In this document: positions 1 through 5,308 of the stretch, piece after piece
Numbering within the stretch: the first letter of the stretch is position 1
Layout of the letters: each line of letters begins with the position of its first letter
Assembly: GCA_021812735.1 (NCBI GenBank)
Contig: JAKAMV010000631.1
Span: 1-6,156 of the forward strand
From: Chloroflexota bacterium
Lineage (GTDB): Bacteria > Chloroflexota > Limnocylindria > Limnocylindrales > CSP1-4
Length of the DNA stretch: 6,156 nucleotides
Direction: 5' to 3'
The notes under the pieces: model-generated
What the model saw: the letters and a program-made list of their open reading frames with translations, nothing else
Database searches by the model: none
Told to the model about the DNA's origin: nothing
Translations under genes and position numbers: made by a program

Positions 1-11
1 ATCAGCACAGA

Positions 12-29
12 CGCAGGTTACACCCTGCG
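12..29. other. Hairpin in the leader upstream of the reductase gene
   Basis: Arms CGCAGG (12-17) and CCTGCG (24-29) pair perfectly around a six-base loop. A second weak stem follows (GG at 30-31 with CC at 39-40, around a CGAAAGA-containing loop), and GCAC (5-8) could pair with GTGC (42-45) to enclose both as a three-way junction. It could be the terminator of a gene left of the window or part of a structured leader. There is no T-tract. I do not recognise a known riboswitch class. Confidence 0.3.
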
Positions 30-108
30 GGCGAAAGACCCGTGCCGCCGTCGGCGTCGGGACCCGGACGTGCCGTCGCGCGCGCCCGCGGCGGGTATCC
101 TCGGGTGC

Positions 109-116
109 GGAGGAGG
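109..116 (+). promoter_or_regulatory. Shine-Dalgarno that fixes the GTG start of the reductase gene
   Basis: GGAGGAGG lies six bases before the GTG at 123, close to the ideal match and spacing, and selects that start over any upstream one. A TATCCT (96-101) could be a -10 element, which would leave a leader of about 15 bases, but I see no convincing -35 box, so the promoter remains weak. Confidence 0.7.
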
Positions 117-122
117 CCGATC

Positions 123-1070
123 GTGCGGGCGTTCGTGACCGGGGCGTCGGGGTTCGTCGGGAGCAACATCGCGAGGGTCTTCGGGGAGGCCCACCAGGCG
201 GAGCTGTGCACCCCGGTGCACCGTGCCCGGCCGGCGCAGGGGTTCGCCAGCGCACCTGTCCTGGACCTGGACGACCGCGCCTCGGTGATCGCCGCGGTTC
301 GCGAGTTCCGGCCGGATGTCATCGTCCACAGCGCGATCCTCAATGACTTCGACGCCATCTACGCCGACCGCCGGGCCGGCTGGTCCTCCTACGTGGACGC
401 CACGCGCCATCTGGTCGACGCGGCCAACGAGGTGGGCGCCCGGATCATCCTGGTCTCCACCGACTGGGTGTTCGACGGGACCCAGGGCGGCGCCGACGAG
501 GCCACGCCGCCCAATCCGGTGAACCTCTACGGGGTGCTCAAGCTGGCCTCCGAGCTGGTCGTGCTGGAGCGGGCCCGGCGCGGCGCCGTGGCCAGGATCT
601 CGGGGGTCAACGGCGTCCACTGGGCGCGCCACGAGATGCCGGTGGCGCAGAACGCGGGCTTCGGCTACTTCGTGGACTCGGTCCGCCAGGCGCTGGGCGC
701 GGGGAGGCCGTTCACCGTCTGGGAGGGGCCCAGGATCAACATGGTGGCGACGCCGACGCTGGCGAGCGACGCGGCGGAGCGCATGTGGCGGATCGCCGAC
801 CGCGGGCTGGACGGGGTCTTCCACTGCTGCGGCGCCGGCGCGATCGCCCGCCTCGACCTGGCGGTCGCCACGGCACGCGCCTGGGGCCTGGACCCGGCGC
901 TCCTGCGCACCGGCCCGCCAGACGGCGAGCAGCTGGGCGGCGCGCCCGTGCCCTACGACTCGAGCCTGGCCTGTGCTGCCACCGAGGCTGCGCTCGACCT
1001 GCCCGCCCTCCCGGTGGTCGAGCAGCTGCGCCGGATGCGGTCGCAGCTCGAGACGGGCGGGCTCGACTAG
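123..1070 (+). CDS. RmlD-type NAD(P)-dependent sugar-nucleotide reductase/epimerase (extended SDR)
   Basis: A 315-residue cytoplasmic protein of the extended short-chain dehydrogenase/reductase superfamily, closest in motif layout to the dTDP-4-dehydrorhamnose reductase (RmlD) substrate-binding family. Seen: the glycine-rich dinucleotide motif TGASGFVG (residues 6-13), a DLD at 48-50, STDWVFDG (112-119; RmlD usually has STDYVFDG), the catalytic Tyr136/Lys140 pair in YGVLK, a TPTLASD stretch (210-216) like the RmlD segment before the C-terminal helices, and PYDSSLAC (277-284) resembling the RmlD substrate-loop NSxLD motif. The length is near the family norm of about 300. The GTG start is chosen for the GGAGGAGG six bases upstream and because the Rossmann motif then begins at residue 6; an open extension from 42 adds only a non-homologous Arg/Pro-rich stretch. 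No other sugar-nucleotide genes are nearby, so the substrate cannot be named; a reductase or epimerase on another nucleotide sugar, or a MAT2B-like regulatory role, is possible. Confidence 0.88.
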   Translation: MRAFVTGASGFVGSNIARVFGEAHQAELCTPVHRARPAQGFASAPVLDLDDRASVIAAVREFRPDVIVHSAILNDFDAIYADRRAGWSSYVDATRHLVDAANEVGARIILVSTDWVFDGTQGGADEATPPNPVNLYGVLKLASELVVLERARRGAVARISGVNGVHWARHEMPVAQNAGFGYFVDSVRQALGAGRPFTVWEGPRINMVATPTLASDAAERMWRIADRGLDGVFHCCGAGAIARLDLAVATARAWGLDPALLRTGPPDGEQLGGAPVPYDSSLACAATEAALDLPALPVVEQLRRMRSQLETGGLD

Positions 1071-1084
1071 CGCCCCGCGGCCGC

Positions 1085-1103
1085 CCGACGGCGAAGGCGT
1101 CGG
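1085..1103. terminator. Hairpin between convergent stop codons, possible bidirectional terminator
   Basis: CCGACG (1085-1090) pairs perfectly with CGTCGG (1098-1103) around a seven-base loop. It occupies most of the 34-base gap between the stop of the reductase gene and the stop of the Rieske gene. There is no T-tract on either side, so it is not a classical intrinsic terminator; its position is the main argument. Confidence 0.4.
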
Positions 1104-1104
1104 C

Positions 1105-1782
1105 TCACTGGCAGCCCGTGGCCGATCGGGGCGGGATGACGCCCGGCTGGCCGAGGGCAACCGGCAGCGGGCCGAGGGTGATCTTGCTCGTGTCGATGGT
1201 CAGCACGCCGTTGGCGTCGATCGCCGAGGCGAACCGGTCGAGTCCGCGCGGCGCCGGCCCGAGGTTCGCCACCTTGATCCCGAGCCGGTCGTACCGGGAG
1301 CCGTGGCACGGGCACTCGAACCAGTAGTTCTTGGGGCAGAAGTTGGGCTTGCACCCCAGGTGCGTGCAGCGCTGGTAGAGCGTTCGGACGTTGGTGGTGG
1401 CACCGTCGCCGAGCGGGTTCTGGCCCGGCTTGAACCCCTCGGTCGGATCGAGCATCACGATGTACGACTTCGCGTTCACCGCGTACGCGGGCGCGCCGTC
1501 GGTGAAGGCGGCCGTCGGGTCCGTGTTCGCGGGGTGCGAGCCGACCGCGGTGATGTTGCCCACCACCACCTTGCCGCCGAAGCCGCCCGAGAGGTTCGGC
1601 CACAGGAAGCCGATCGTGCCGGCCAGGACCTCGGTGAGCCACATGCCGACGGCGGCGCCCAGGGAGACGCGGAGGAGCTCGCGGCGCGAGACGCCCTGCA
1701 CGGCGTCGTTGCGCACCGACTTGAGGGCAGCGACTGTCAGCGCCTGGGGCCGATCCTGGGGTGCAACATGCCAATTGCTCAT
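1105..1782 (-). CDS. Rieske [2Fe-2S] protein with Tat-type signal anchor
   Basis: A 225-residue Rieske protein, the kind that carries electrons from quinol to cytochrome c in bc-type complexes on the outer face of the cytoplasmic membrane. A Tat-like motif SRRELLR (32-38) precedes a hydrophobic anchor (about 39-61), as expected for a protein exported folded with its cluster. The Rieske fold follows, with box 1 CTHLGC (139-144) and box 2 CPCHGS (157-162). Family knowledge assigns Cys139, His141, Cys157 and His160 as cluster ligands and Cys144-Cys159 as the stabilising disulfide; all are present. GSRYD (161-165) is the usual continuation. Two further cysteines, Cys149 between the boxes and Cys224 next to last, are not part of the core motif. 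The ATG at 1782 is preceded by GGGGA six bases upstream on this strand; a longer open extension reads through the divergent MarR gene and is rejected. No cytochrome b or c gene is adjacent, so it may serve a complex encoded elsewhere or be an orphan paralogue. Confidence 0.93.
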   Translation of the reverse strand: MSNWHVAPQDRPQALTVAALKSVRNDAVQGVSRRELLRVSLGAAVGMWLTEVLAGTIGFLWPNLSGGFGGKVVVGNITAVGSHPANTDPTAAFTDGAPAYAVNAKSYIVMLDPTEGFKPGQNPLGDGATTNVRTLYQRCTHLGCKPNFCPKNYWFECPCHGSRYDRLGIKVANLGPAPRGLDRFASAIDANGVLTIDTSKITLGPLPVALGQPGVIPPRSATGCQ

Positions 1783-1792
1783 GGGACGTCCC
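1783..1792. promoter_or_regulatory. Perfect 10-base palindrome abutting the Rieske start codon
   Basis: GGGACGTCCC is its own reverse complement and ends at the base next to the Rieske ATG. It overlaps the weak GGGGA ribosome-binding site read on the minus strand. It may be a protein-binding site or may affect translation initiation; in GC-rich DNA a chance palindrome of this length is also possible. Confidence 0.3.
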
Positions 1793-1795
1793 CGG

Positions 1796-1802
1796 TAGCA
1801 TA
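1796..1802. promoter_or_regulatory. Candidate overlapping -10 elements for the divergent genes
   Basis: Read forward, TAGCAT (1796-1801) is a plausible -10 for the MarR gene, with a poor TTGCTC at 1775-1780 only 15 bases upstream. Read on the minus strand, TATGCT (1802 down to 1797) is a plausible -10 for the Rieske gene, but its -35 position is GC-rich and non-matching and the leader would be only about eight bases. The AT-rich patch is unusual for this window, which is the main reason to place promoters here. Confidence 0.25.
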
Positions 1803-1804
1803 GA

Positions 1805-1819
1805 TCAACAAGTTGTAGA
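1805..1819. promoter_or_regulatory. Inverted repeat, candidate MarR operator
   Basis: TCAACAA and TTGTAGA flank a central G at 1812 and match as an inverted repeat at six of seven positions (the A1807/A1817 pair fails). The inner ACAAGTTGT (1808-1816) is perfect. MarR-family dimers commonly bind AT-richer imperfect palindromes of about this size in the promoter of their own gene. The site is ten bases before the MarR start, overlaps that gene's probable ribosome-binding site, and sits just upstream of the candidate Rieske -10, so one bound dimer could block both directions. Binding is inferred. Confidence 0.5.
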
Positions 1820-1828
1820 GGGCAGGAG

Positions 1829-2272
1829 ATGACCACTGACGAGCGGATCGTCGAGGCCGTCGAGCGGCTGATGGTCGAGGCGATCGGCGTGACCACCGTG
1901 GCCCTTGCCCAGGCTGCGCCCGCGGTCGACCTCTCGATCGCGCAGTGGCGGGCCCTCATGGTCGTGGGATCGCGCGCCAGCGGCATCCGGGTGGGTGAGA
2001 TCGCCGCGCGGATCGGCTCCGCGGTGCCCACGACCAGCCGCCTCGTCCGACGTCTCGAGAGGCGCGCGCTCGTGGTCGCCCAGCGTGACGAGACCGATCG
2101 CCGAGCGACGCTCGTCCGCCTCACCGAGTCCGGCGAGCTGATCCGCACGGCCATCGTCGAGCGCCGCCGCCAGCTGGTGCGCGACGCCCTGTCGGTCCGC
2201 CCGGACGCCCTGTCCGGGGAGCTCGCCGGCGGACTCGCGGAGATTGGCGCAGCATTGCGCCGCTACGAATGA
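1829..2272 (+). CDS. MarR-family winged helix-turn-helix transcriptional regulator
   Basis: A 147-residue protein, the usual MarR length, expected to work as a dimer that releases DNA on binding a small ligand. The N-terminal dimerisation helix (about 1-30) leads to an SIAQWRAL segment (36-43), a helix-turn-helix with GEIAARIG (56-63) and a recognition helix around PTTSRLVRRLE (67-77), then the wing with the family signature RDETDRR (86-92) and VRLTESG (96-102). The C-terminal helices (103-147) complete the dimer interface. There is no cysteine at all, so a thiol-based redox switch of the OhrR type is excluded and a ligand or metal-type signal is more likely. The ATG at 1829 has GAGGG (1818-1822) six bases upstream. 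It diverges from the Rieske gene over 46 bases and is followed 49 bases later by the SCO gene, probably in the same transcript. Autoregulation is likely given the inverted repeat in its own leader. The ligand cannot be told from the sequence. Confidence 0.92.
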   Translation: MTTDERIVEAVERLMVEAIGVTTVALAQAAPAVDLSIAQWRALMVVGSRASGIRVGEIAARIGSAVPTTSRLVRRLERRALVVAQRDETDRRATLVRLTESGELIRTAIVERRRQLVRDALSVRPDALSGELAGGLAEIGAALRRYE

Positions 2273-2310
2273 GGCCGACCGGCGCGGCCGTGATCGGCCG
2301 CCGCCGGCCC

Positions 2311-2315
2311 AGGAG
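2311..2315 (+). promoter_or_regulatory. Shine-Dalgarno that fixes the TTG start of the SCO gene
   Basis: AGGAG sits six bases before TTG at 2322. An open stretch continues upstream to an ATG at 2244, but that overlaps the end of the MarR gene and would put about 26 charged residues before the lipoprotein signal. The site therefore selects the rare TTG start. Confidence 0.7.
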
Positions 2316-2321
2316 ACACCA

Positions 2322-2966
2322 TTGCCCGCCCGTCGTCCCGCCCGCCTGGTCCTCGCTGCGGCCCTCCTCCTCCTGGTGGTGCCCCTCTCCGTTGCGGCAT
2401 GCAGCAGCTCCGGCCCCGCGCTCACCGCGTATCCGGACGTCTCGGACTCGCTGCCCCCGGTGAGCGAGGCGGACACCGTCTACGACCCCGCGCCCCCGGC
2501 GCCGGCGCTCCAGCTCACGGACCAGGACGGCCAGCCGTTCGACCTGGGGTCGCTCCACGGCTCGGTGGCCCTCGTGTTCTTCGGCTACACCCACTGCACG
2601 GACGTCTGCCCGACCACGCTCGCCGACCTGCGCACGGCCATCGGGACGTCGGGCGTGCCGGCCAAGGTGGTGTTCGTCTCAGTGGACCCGGCGCGCGACA
2701 CGCCCGCCGTGCTCAAGGCGTACCTCGATGCCTACAAGGCCGGCTTCATCGGCCTGACGGGGACCCCCGCCCAGATCGCCAGCGCTGCCAAGGCCTGGGG
2801 CGTGGGCTACCAGGCCGACCCGCCCGACGCCAACGGCAACTACGAGGTGACGCACACCGCCGAGACGTTCCTGGTGGACGGCTCGGGGATGCTCCGCAAC
2901 CACATCCCGACCGACACCCCGACGGACCTGATCTCGACCCTGATCCAGACGGCCGCGGGCGGCTGA
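2322..2966 (+). CDS. SCO1/SenC/PrrC-family copper chaperone or thiol reductase, lipoprotein
   Basis: A 214-residue thioredoxin-fold protein of the SCO family, known for delivering copper to the CuA centre of cytochrome c oxidase or keeping its cysteines reduced. Seen: an Arg-containing n-region (PARRPAR), a hydrophobic core (9-23) and a lipobox VAAC with Cys27, predicting lipid anchoring on the outer face of the membrane; a Pro-rich linker (about 32-62); then the fold with QLTDQDGQPF (64-73), the copper/redox motif Cys92-x3-Cys96 in YTHCTDVCPTT, the family DPxRDT motif (122-127), and the conserved copper-binding His178 in VTHTAETFLVD. All three ligands are present, so it should be functional. 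Starting at TTG 2322 gives a clean signal peptide and a good Shine-Dalgarno. It lies 49 bases after the MarR gene on the same strand, suggesting co-transcription and control by that repressor. No oxidase subunit is nearby, so the copper target is unknown. Confidence 0.93.
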   Translation: MPARRPARLVLAAALLLLVVPLSVAACSSSGPALTAYPDVSDSLPPVSEADTVYDPAPPAPALQLTDQDGQPFDLGSLHGSVALVFFGYTHCTDVCPTTLADLRTAIGTSGVPAKVVFVSVDPARDTPAVLKAYLDAYKAGFIGLTGTPAQIASAAKAWGVGYQADPPDANGNYEVTHTAETFLVDGSGMLRNHIPTDTPTDLISTLIQTAAGG

Positions 2967-2981
2967 GGCGGGCACGGACCG

Positions 2982-2993
2982 GCCGTCGACGGC
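2982..2993. other. Perfect 12-base palindrome after the SCO gene
   Basis: GCCGTCGACGGC is self-complementary and lies in the 58-base gap between the SCO stop and the next gene. An alternative hairpin pairs GGCCG (2981-2985) with CGGCC (2993-2997) around seven bases. Either may weakly end the upstream transcript or be a binding site; no T-tract follows, and GC-rich chance is a real alternative. Confidence 0.25.
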
Positions 2994-3024
2994 GGCCAGG
3001 CGCCTCTCGTGCGACGATCTGCCC

Positions 3025-5277
3025 GTGGAGCGCCCCGCGTCGGTACCCGGCCGTTTGCACCGACCTCGCGCCCGGGCCCTCCACCAGCCGACCCGCCGCG
3101 ACCGCCACGCCGCCCGCTGGCGGCGATCCGGCCCGCTTGCGGAGGCGGCGCTCCTCCTCCTCGCGACCGTCGCCCTGATCGCCGCAGTGGCCTGGCGGGC
3201 GGCTGACCCGGTGTCCGGCGTGAAGCCGGGCGCCGTCGTGACGGCTGTCGTCGGGCAGTTGCCCGTCACGCTGCCGGCCGTCCTCGCCGTGTCGGCCGCG
3301 ATGGCCGTCAATGTCGCCGCCGGTGCCGCCGTCCTGCGGCTCGCCCGCCGCGCCCCGTTCGCGACCTGGACCGAGGCGGTCCTGGCGGGCGCGGCCGGCG
3401 CCGTGGTGCTCGACGTCGCCCTCATGTCCATCCTCGGCGGGCTGGGCTGGTTCCGGGCGGTCCCGCTCGCTGGCGCCCTCGTCGCGACGACGGCGGTCGG
3501 GGCCAGCCGCCGGCCGTTCTGCGCGCAGCGGCCCGGCGGGGTCCGCCTTCGCCCGGCCCGTGGACTGCTGGTCCTGGCCGCCTGGTCGAGCGTGGTGCTC
3601 GTGGGCCTCGCCTCGCCCGTGGTCCCGGCCGCGGACGTGCTGCCCAATCACGTCGCGCCCGCGGAGCACCTGCGAGCGTTCGGGGCCATTGCCACCCTGG
3701 CCACCTACCCGTCGCCCGTCTACGGTCCATCGCGCCTGTTCCTCGGCTACGAGGCCTTGATGGGGACGCTCGCGACGGTGACCGGCGTGCCCGCCGCGCT
3801 GGCCGTCGCCGCGTCGATGGCGTGGCTCGTCCTGCTCACCGCGCTGGCCGCGCGACGGCTGGCGACTGCGGCGTTCGGCCGGGACGCCGGCTTCTGGGCC
3901 CTGCTGGCGATGCTGCCCACGTTCACCTTCGTGCGCCTGGTGGACGTCCGGGACAGCGTCGCGGCACTGCCGATCGCGGCCGTCGCGCTCGCCGGTCTGG
4001 TGGGACAGCCCATCGAGCGACGGCGCGAAGACGGGGCCGGTGGACGGCCGGACTGGGTGATGGCCGCCGCCCTGACGGCTGCCACGCTCGTGCACCCGCT
4101 GGTCGGCACCCTGGCCGGGCTCACCATCGCCCTGGTCACGCTCGCCGATCCCGGACGCCACCTGCCGCGGACCGTCCCGGCGCTGGCGGCGACGGCGGTG
4201 GCGCTGCTCCCGGAGCTCGCCGTCATGACCGGACTCGAGCCTCCGCCCATCGCCGGCGCCGTCGCGCTGGCGGCCGGAGCCGCTGCCGCCCTCCTGACCG
4301 CCTCAGCCGTCCGCCGGCTCCGGCTGGCCCAGCTCGCCGACCGCCGTATCGGGCCGCGCCGGGGCGCCGTCGCGGCCGCGGCGGTCGCGGCGGCCGGGAT
4401 CGGCGCCGCGCTCCTGATCCGGCCGTCGGACCCCGGGCAGGCCGCGGCCTGGGTCAACGCGTCCTTCCCGCTGCCGTTCGCCGCTGCGGCCGCGCTGCTG
4501 GTGGGCGGAGTCACGGCCGTCCAGGGCGCGCGCCGCCTGGTGGCGGCGGGTCTGGCTGCGGGTGTCGCGCTCCTGGTCGGCGCCGCGGTCGTGCCGGCCG
4601 GCACGCTGCTGGACTCGTCGCTCCGCTACGAGGTGCCCAAGGCGGTCGGCTACTGGCTGCCCTGGGTCTGCGTGCCGGCGCTCGCGGGCATCCTGGCGGT
4701 CGCGTCGCGCCGGTCCCGGCGGGGCAGCGTCGCGTGGCTCTCCGTGCCGGCCGCCGTGCTGGCGGTGACGTTGCTCCCCGTCGGGCCGGTGGTGCCCGAC
4801 GCAACACAGGCGTCGCACCCCACCGCCGACGTGGTGGTCTGGAACCTGCGAACGGCCGAGCTCGGCTACTGGCAGGGCTACCCGGACCCGAGGGCGGTCG
4901 TGGGCGCGAGGGGCCGCGCGGTCGACGGCTTCCTCGAGCGCGAGATTGCCGCCGGCCGCCTGCGCGCCACCGACCGCCTGCTGCACGTGGCCGCCAGCTA
5001 CCAGGCCTGGGCGAGCATCCCGGTCGCCGCGTTCACCGGCGTGGACGAGACGGTCGTCAGCACCGATGCCGCCCCGACGATCTTCGACGCGGGCGGCCGG
5101 GTCCACCCGCTGGCGGAGCTCGAGGCCGACCTCCGAGACGGGTTCGAGTGGGTGCTTCTCGAGCCGGCCGGGCTGCCGTCGTGGGCGCGCGACGACATCG
5201 TGGCCGCGGGCTTCCAGAGCGTCTTCCGCACCGCGGGCGCCGAGGTGTTCGCCGCCCCGACGGCGGCCCCGGGATGA
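3025..5277 (+). CDS. Polytopic membrane protein with C-terminal extracytoplasmic domain, possible GT-C-like glycosyltransferase
   Basis: A 750-residue integral membrane protein that I cannot assign to a named family. An Arg/His-rich N-terminus (1-36) suggests a cytoplasmic start. About 14 to 16 hydrophobic segments follow, near 37-58, 69-104, 118-140, 144-160, 178-200, 255-276, 285-302, 309-328, 344-373, 383-402, 408-429, 447-465, 481-500, 504-524, 543-560 and 567-590. The final 160 residues (591-750) are soluble in character and probably lie outside the membrane. A loop after the fifth segment holds Asp204, His209, Glu214 and His215, followed by YPSPVYGPSR (228-237), and a buried VHPLVG (356-361) comes later. 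This layout recalls GT-C enzymes, which use polyprenyl-phosphate sugars and carry acidic residues in an external loop, but the canonical first-loop Asp/Glu motif is not seen. The GTG at 3025 is the furthest in-frame start; it lacks a Shine-Dalgarno, with a weak GACGAT (3013-3018) six bases upstream that would suit leaderless initiation. TTG at 3055 is the alternative. The frame is supported by hydrophobicity over Arg/Gly-rich competing frames. Confidence 0.82.
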   Translation: MERPASVPGRLHRPRARALHQPTRRDRHAARWRRSGPLAEAALLLLATVALIAAVAWRAADPVSGVKPGAVVTAVVGQLPVTLPAVLAVSAAMAVNVAAGAAVLRLARRAPFATWTEAVLAGAAGAVVLDVALMSILGGLGWFRAVPLAGALVATTAVGASRRPFCAQRPGGVRLRPARGLLVLAAWSSVVLVGLASPVVPAADVLPNHVAPAEHLRAFGAIATLATYPSPVYGPSRLFLGYEALMGTLATVTGVPAALAVAASMAWLVLLTALAARRLATAAFGRDAGFWALLAMLPTFTFVRLVDVRDSVAALPIAAVALAGLVGQPIERRREDGAGGRPDWVMAAALTAATLVHPLVGTLAGLTIALVTLADPGRHLPRTVPALAATAVALLPELAVMTGLEPPPIAGAVALAAGAAAALLTASAVRRLRLAQLADRRIGPRRGAVAAAAVAAAGIGAALLIRPSDPGQAAAWVNASFPLPFAAAAALLVGGVTAVQGARRLVAAGLAAGVALLVGAAVVPAGTLLDSSLRYEVPKAVGYWLPWVCVPALAGILAVASRRSRRGSVAWLSVPAAVLAVTLLPVGPVVPDATQASHPTADVVVWNLRTAELGYWQGYPDPRAVVGARGRAVDGFLEREIAAGRLRATDRLLHVAASYQAWASIPVAAFTGVDETVVSTDAAPTIFDAGGRVHPLAELEADLRDGFEWVLLEPAGLPSWARDDIVAAGFQSVFRTAGAEVFAAPTAAPG

Positions 5278-5283
5278 TCGGAC

Positions 5284-5300
5284 GCGCCGGTATCCGGCGC
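5284..5300. terminator. Perfect 7-bp hairpin between convergent stops, likely bidirectional terminator
   Basis: GCGCCGG (5284-5290) and CCGGCGC (5294-5300) form a perfect stem with the loop TAT. It fills over half of the 31-base gap between the stop of the membrane-protein gene and the stop of the UvrA-like gene, so it would appear at the 3' end of both transcripts. It is all G/C with no T-tract on either side, which is unlike the E. coli intrinsic type but common at gene ends of high-GC bacteria. Confidence 0.6.
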
Positions 5301-5308
5301 CGCGCCGC

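Noticed and set aside
13..45. Short resemblance to the GAAAGACCC region of 23S rRNA domain V
   Set aside because: The similarity covers only about a dozen bases, and what follows does not continue as rRNA. A remnant this short cannot be told from chance.
42..122. Longer start for the reductase gene at 42
   Set aside because: It adds a Pro/Arg-rich stretch before the Rossmann motif, while the GTG at 123 has a near-ideal Shine-Dalgarno.
1783..2154. N-terminal extension of the Rieske protein through the MarR gene
   Set aside because: The extension has no Rieske or signal features and is antisense to a clear MarR gene. Starting at 1782 puts the Tat motif at residue 32.
2244..2321. Longer start for the SCO gene at 2244
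   Set aside because: It overlaps the MarR coding region and places charged residues before the lipoprotein signal; TTG 2322 has AGGAG at the right distance.
2746..4161. Long open frame on the minus strand opposite the SCO and membrane-protein genes
   Set aside because: Its translation is Arg/Gly/Gln-rich with no recognisable motif, and it lies antisense to a gene with clear membrane segments. Such frames arise from GC-biased third positions.
4240..4420. Repeated GCC/GCG runs resembling a tandem repeat
   Set aside because: They encode Ala-rich membrane helices in the real frame and show no fixed unit or spacing.
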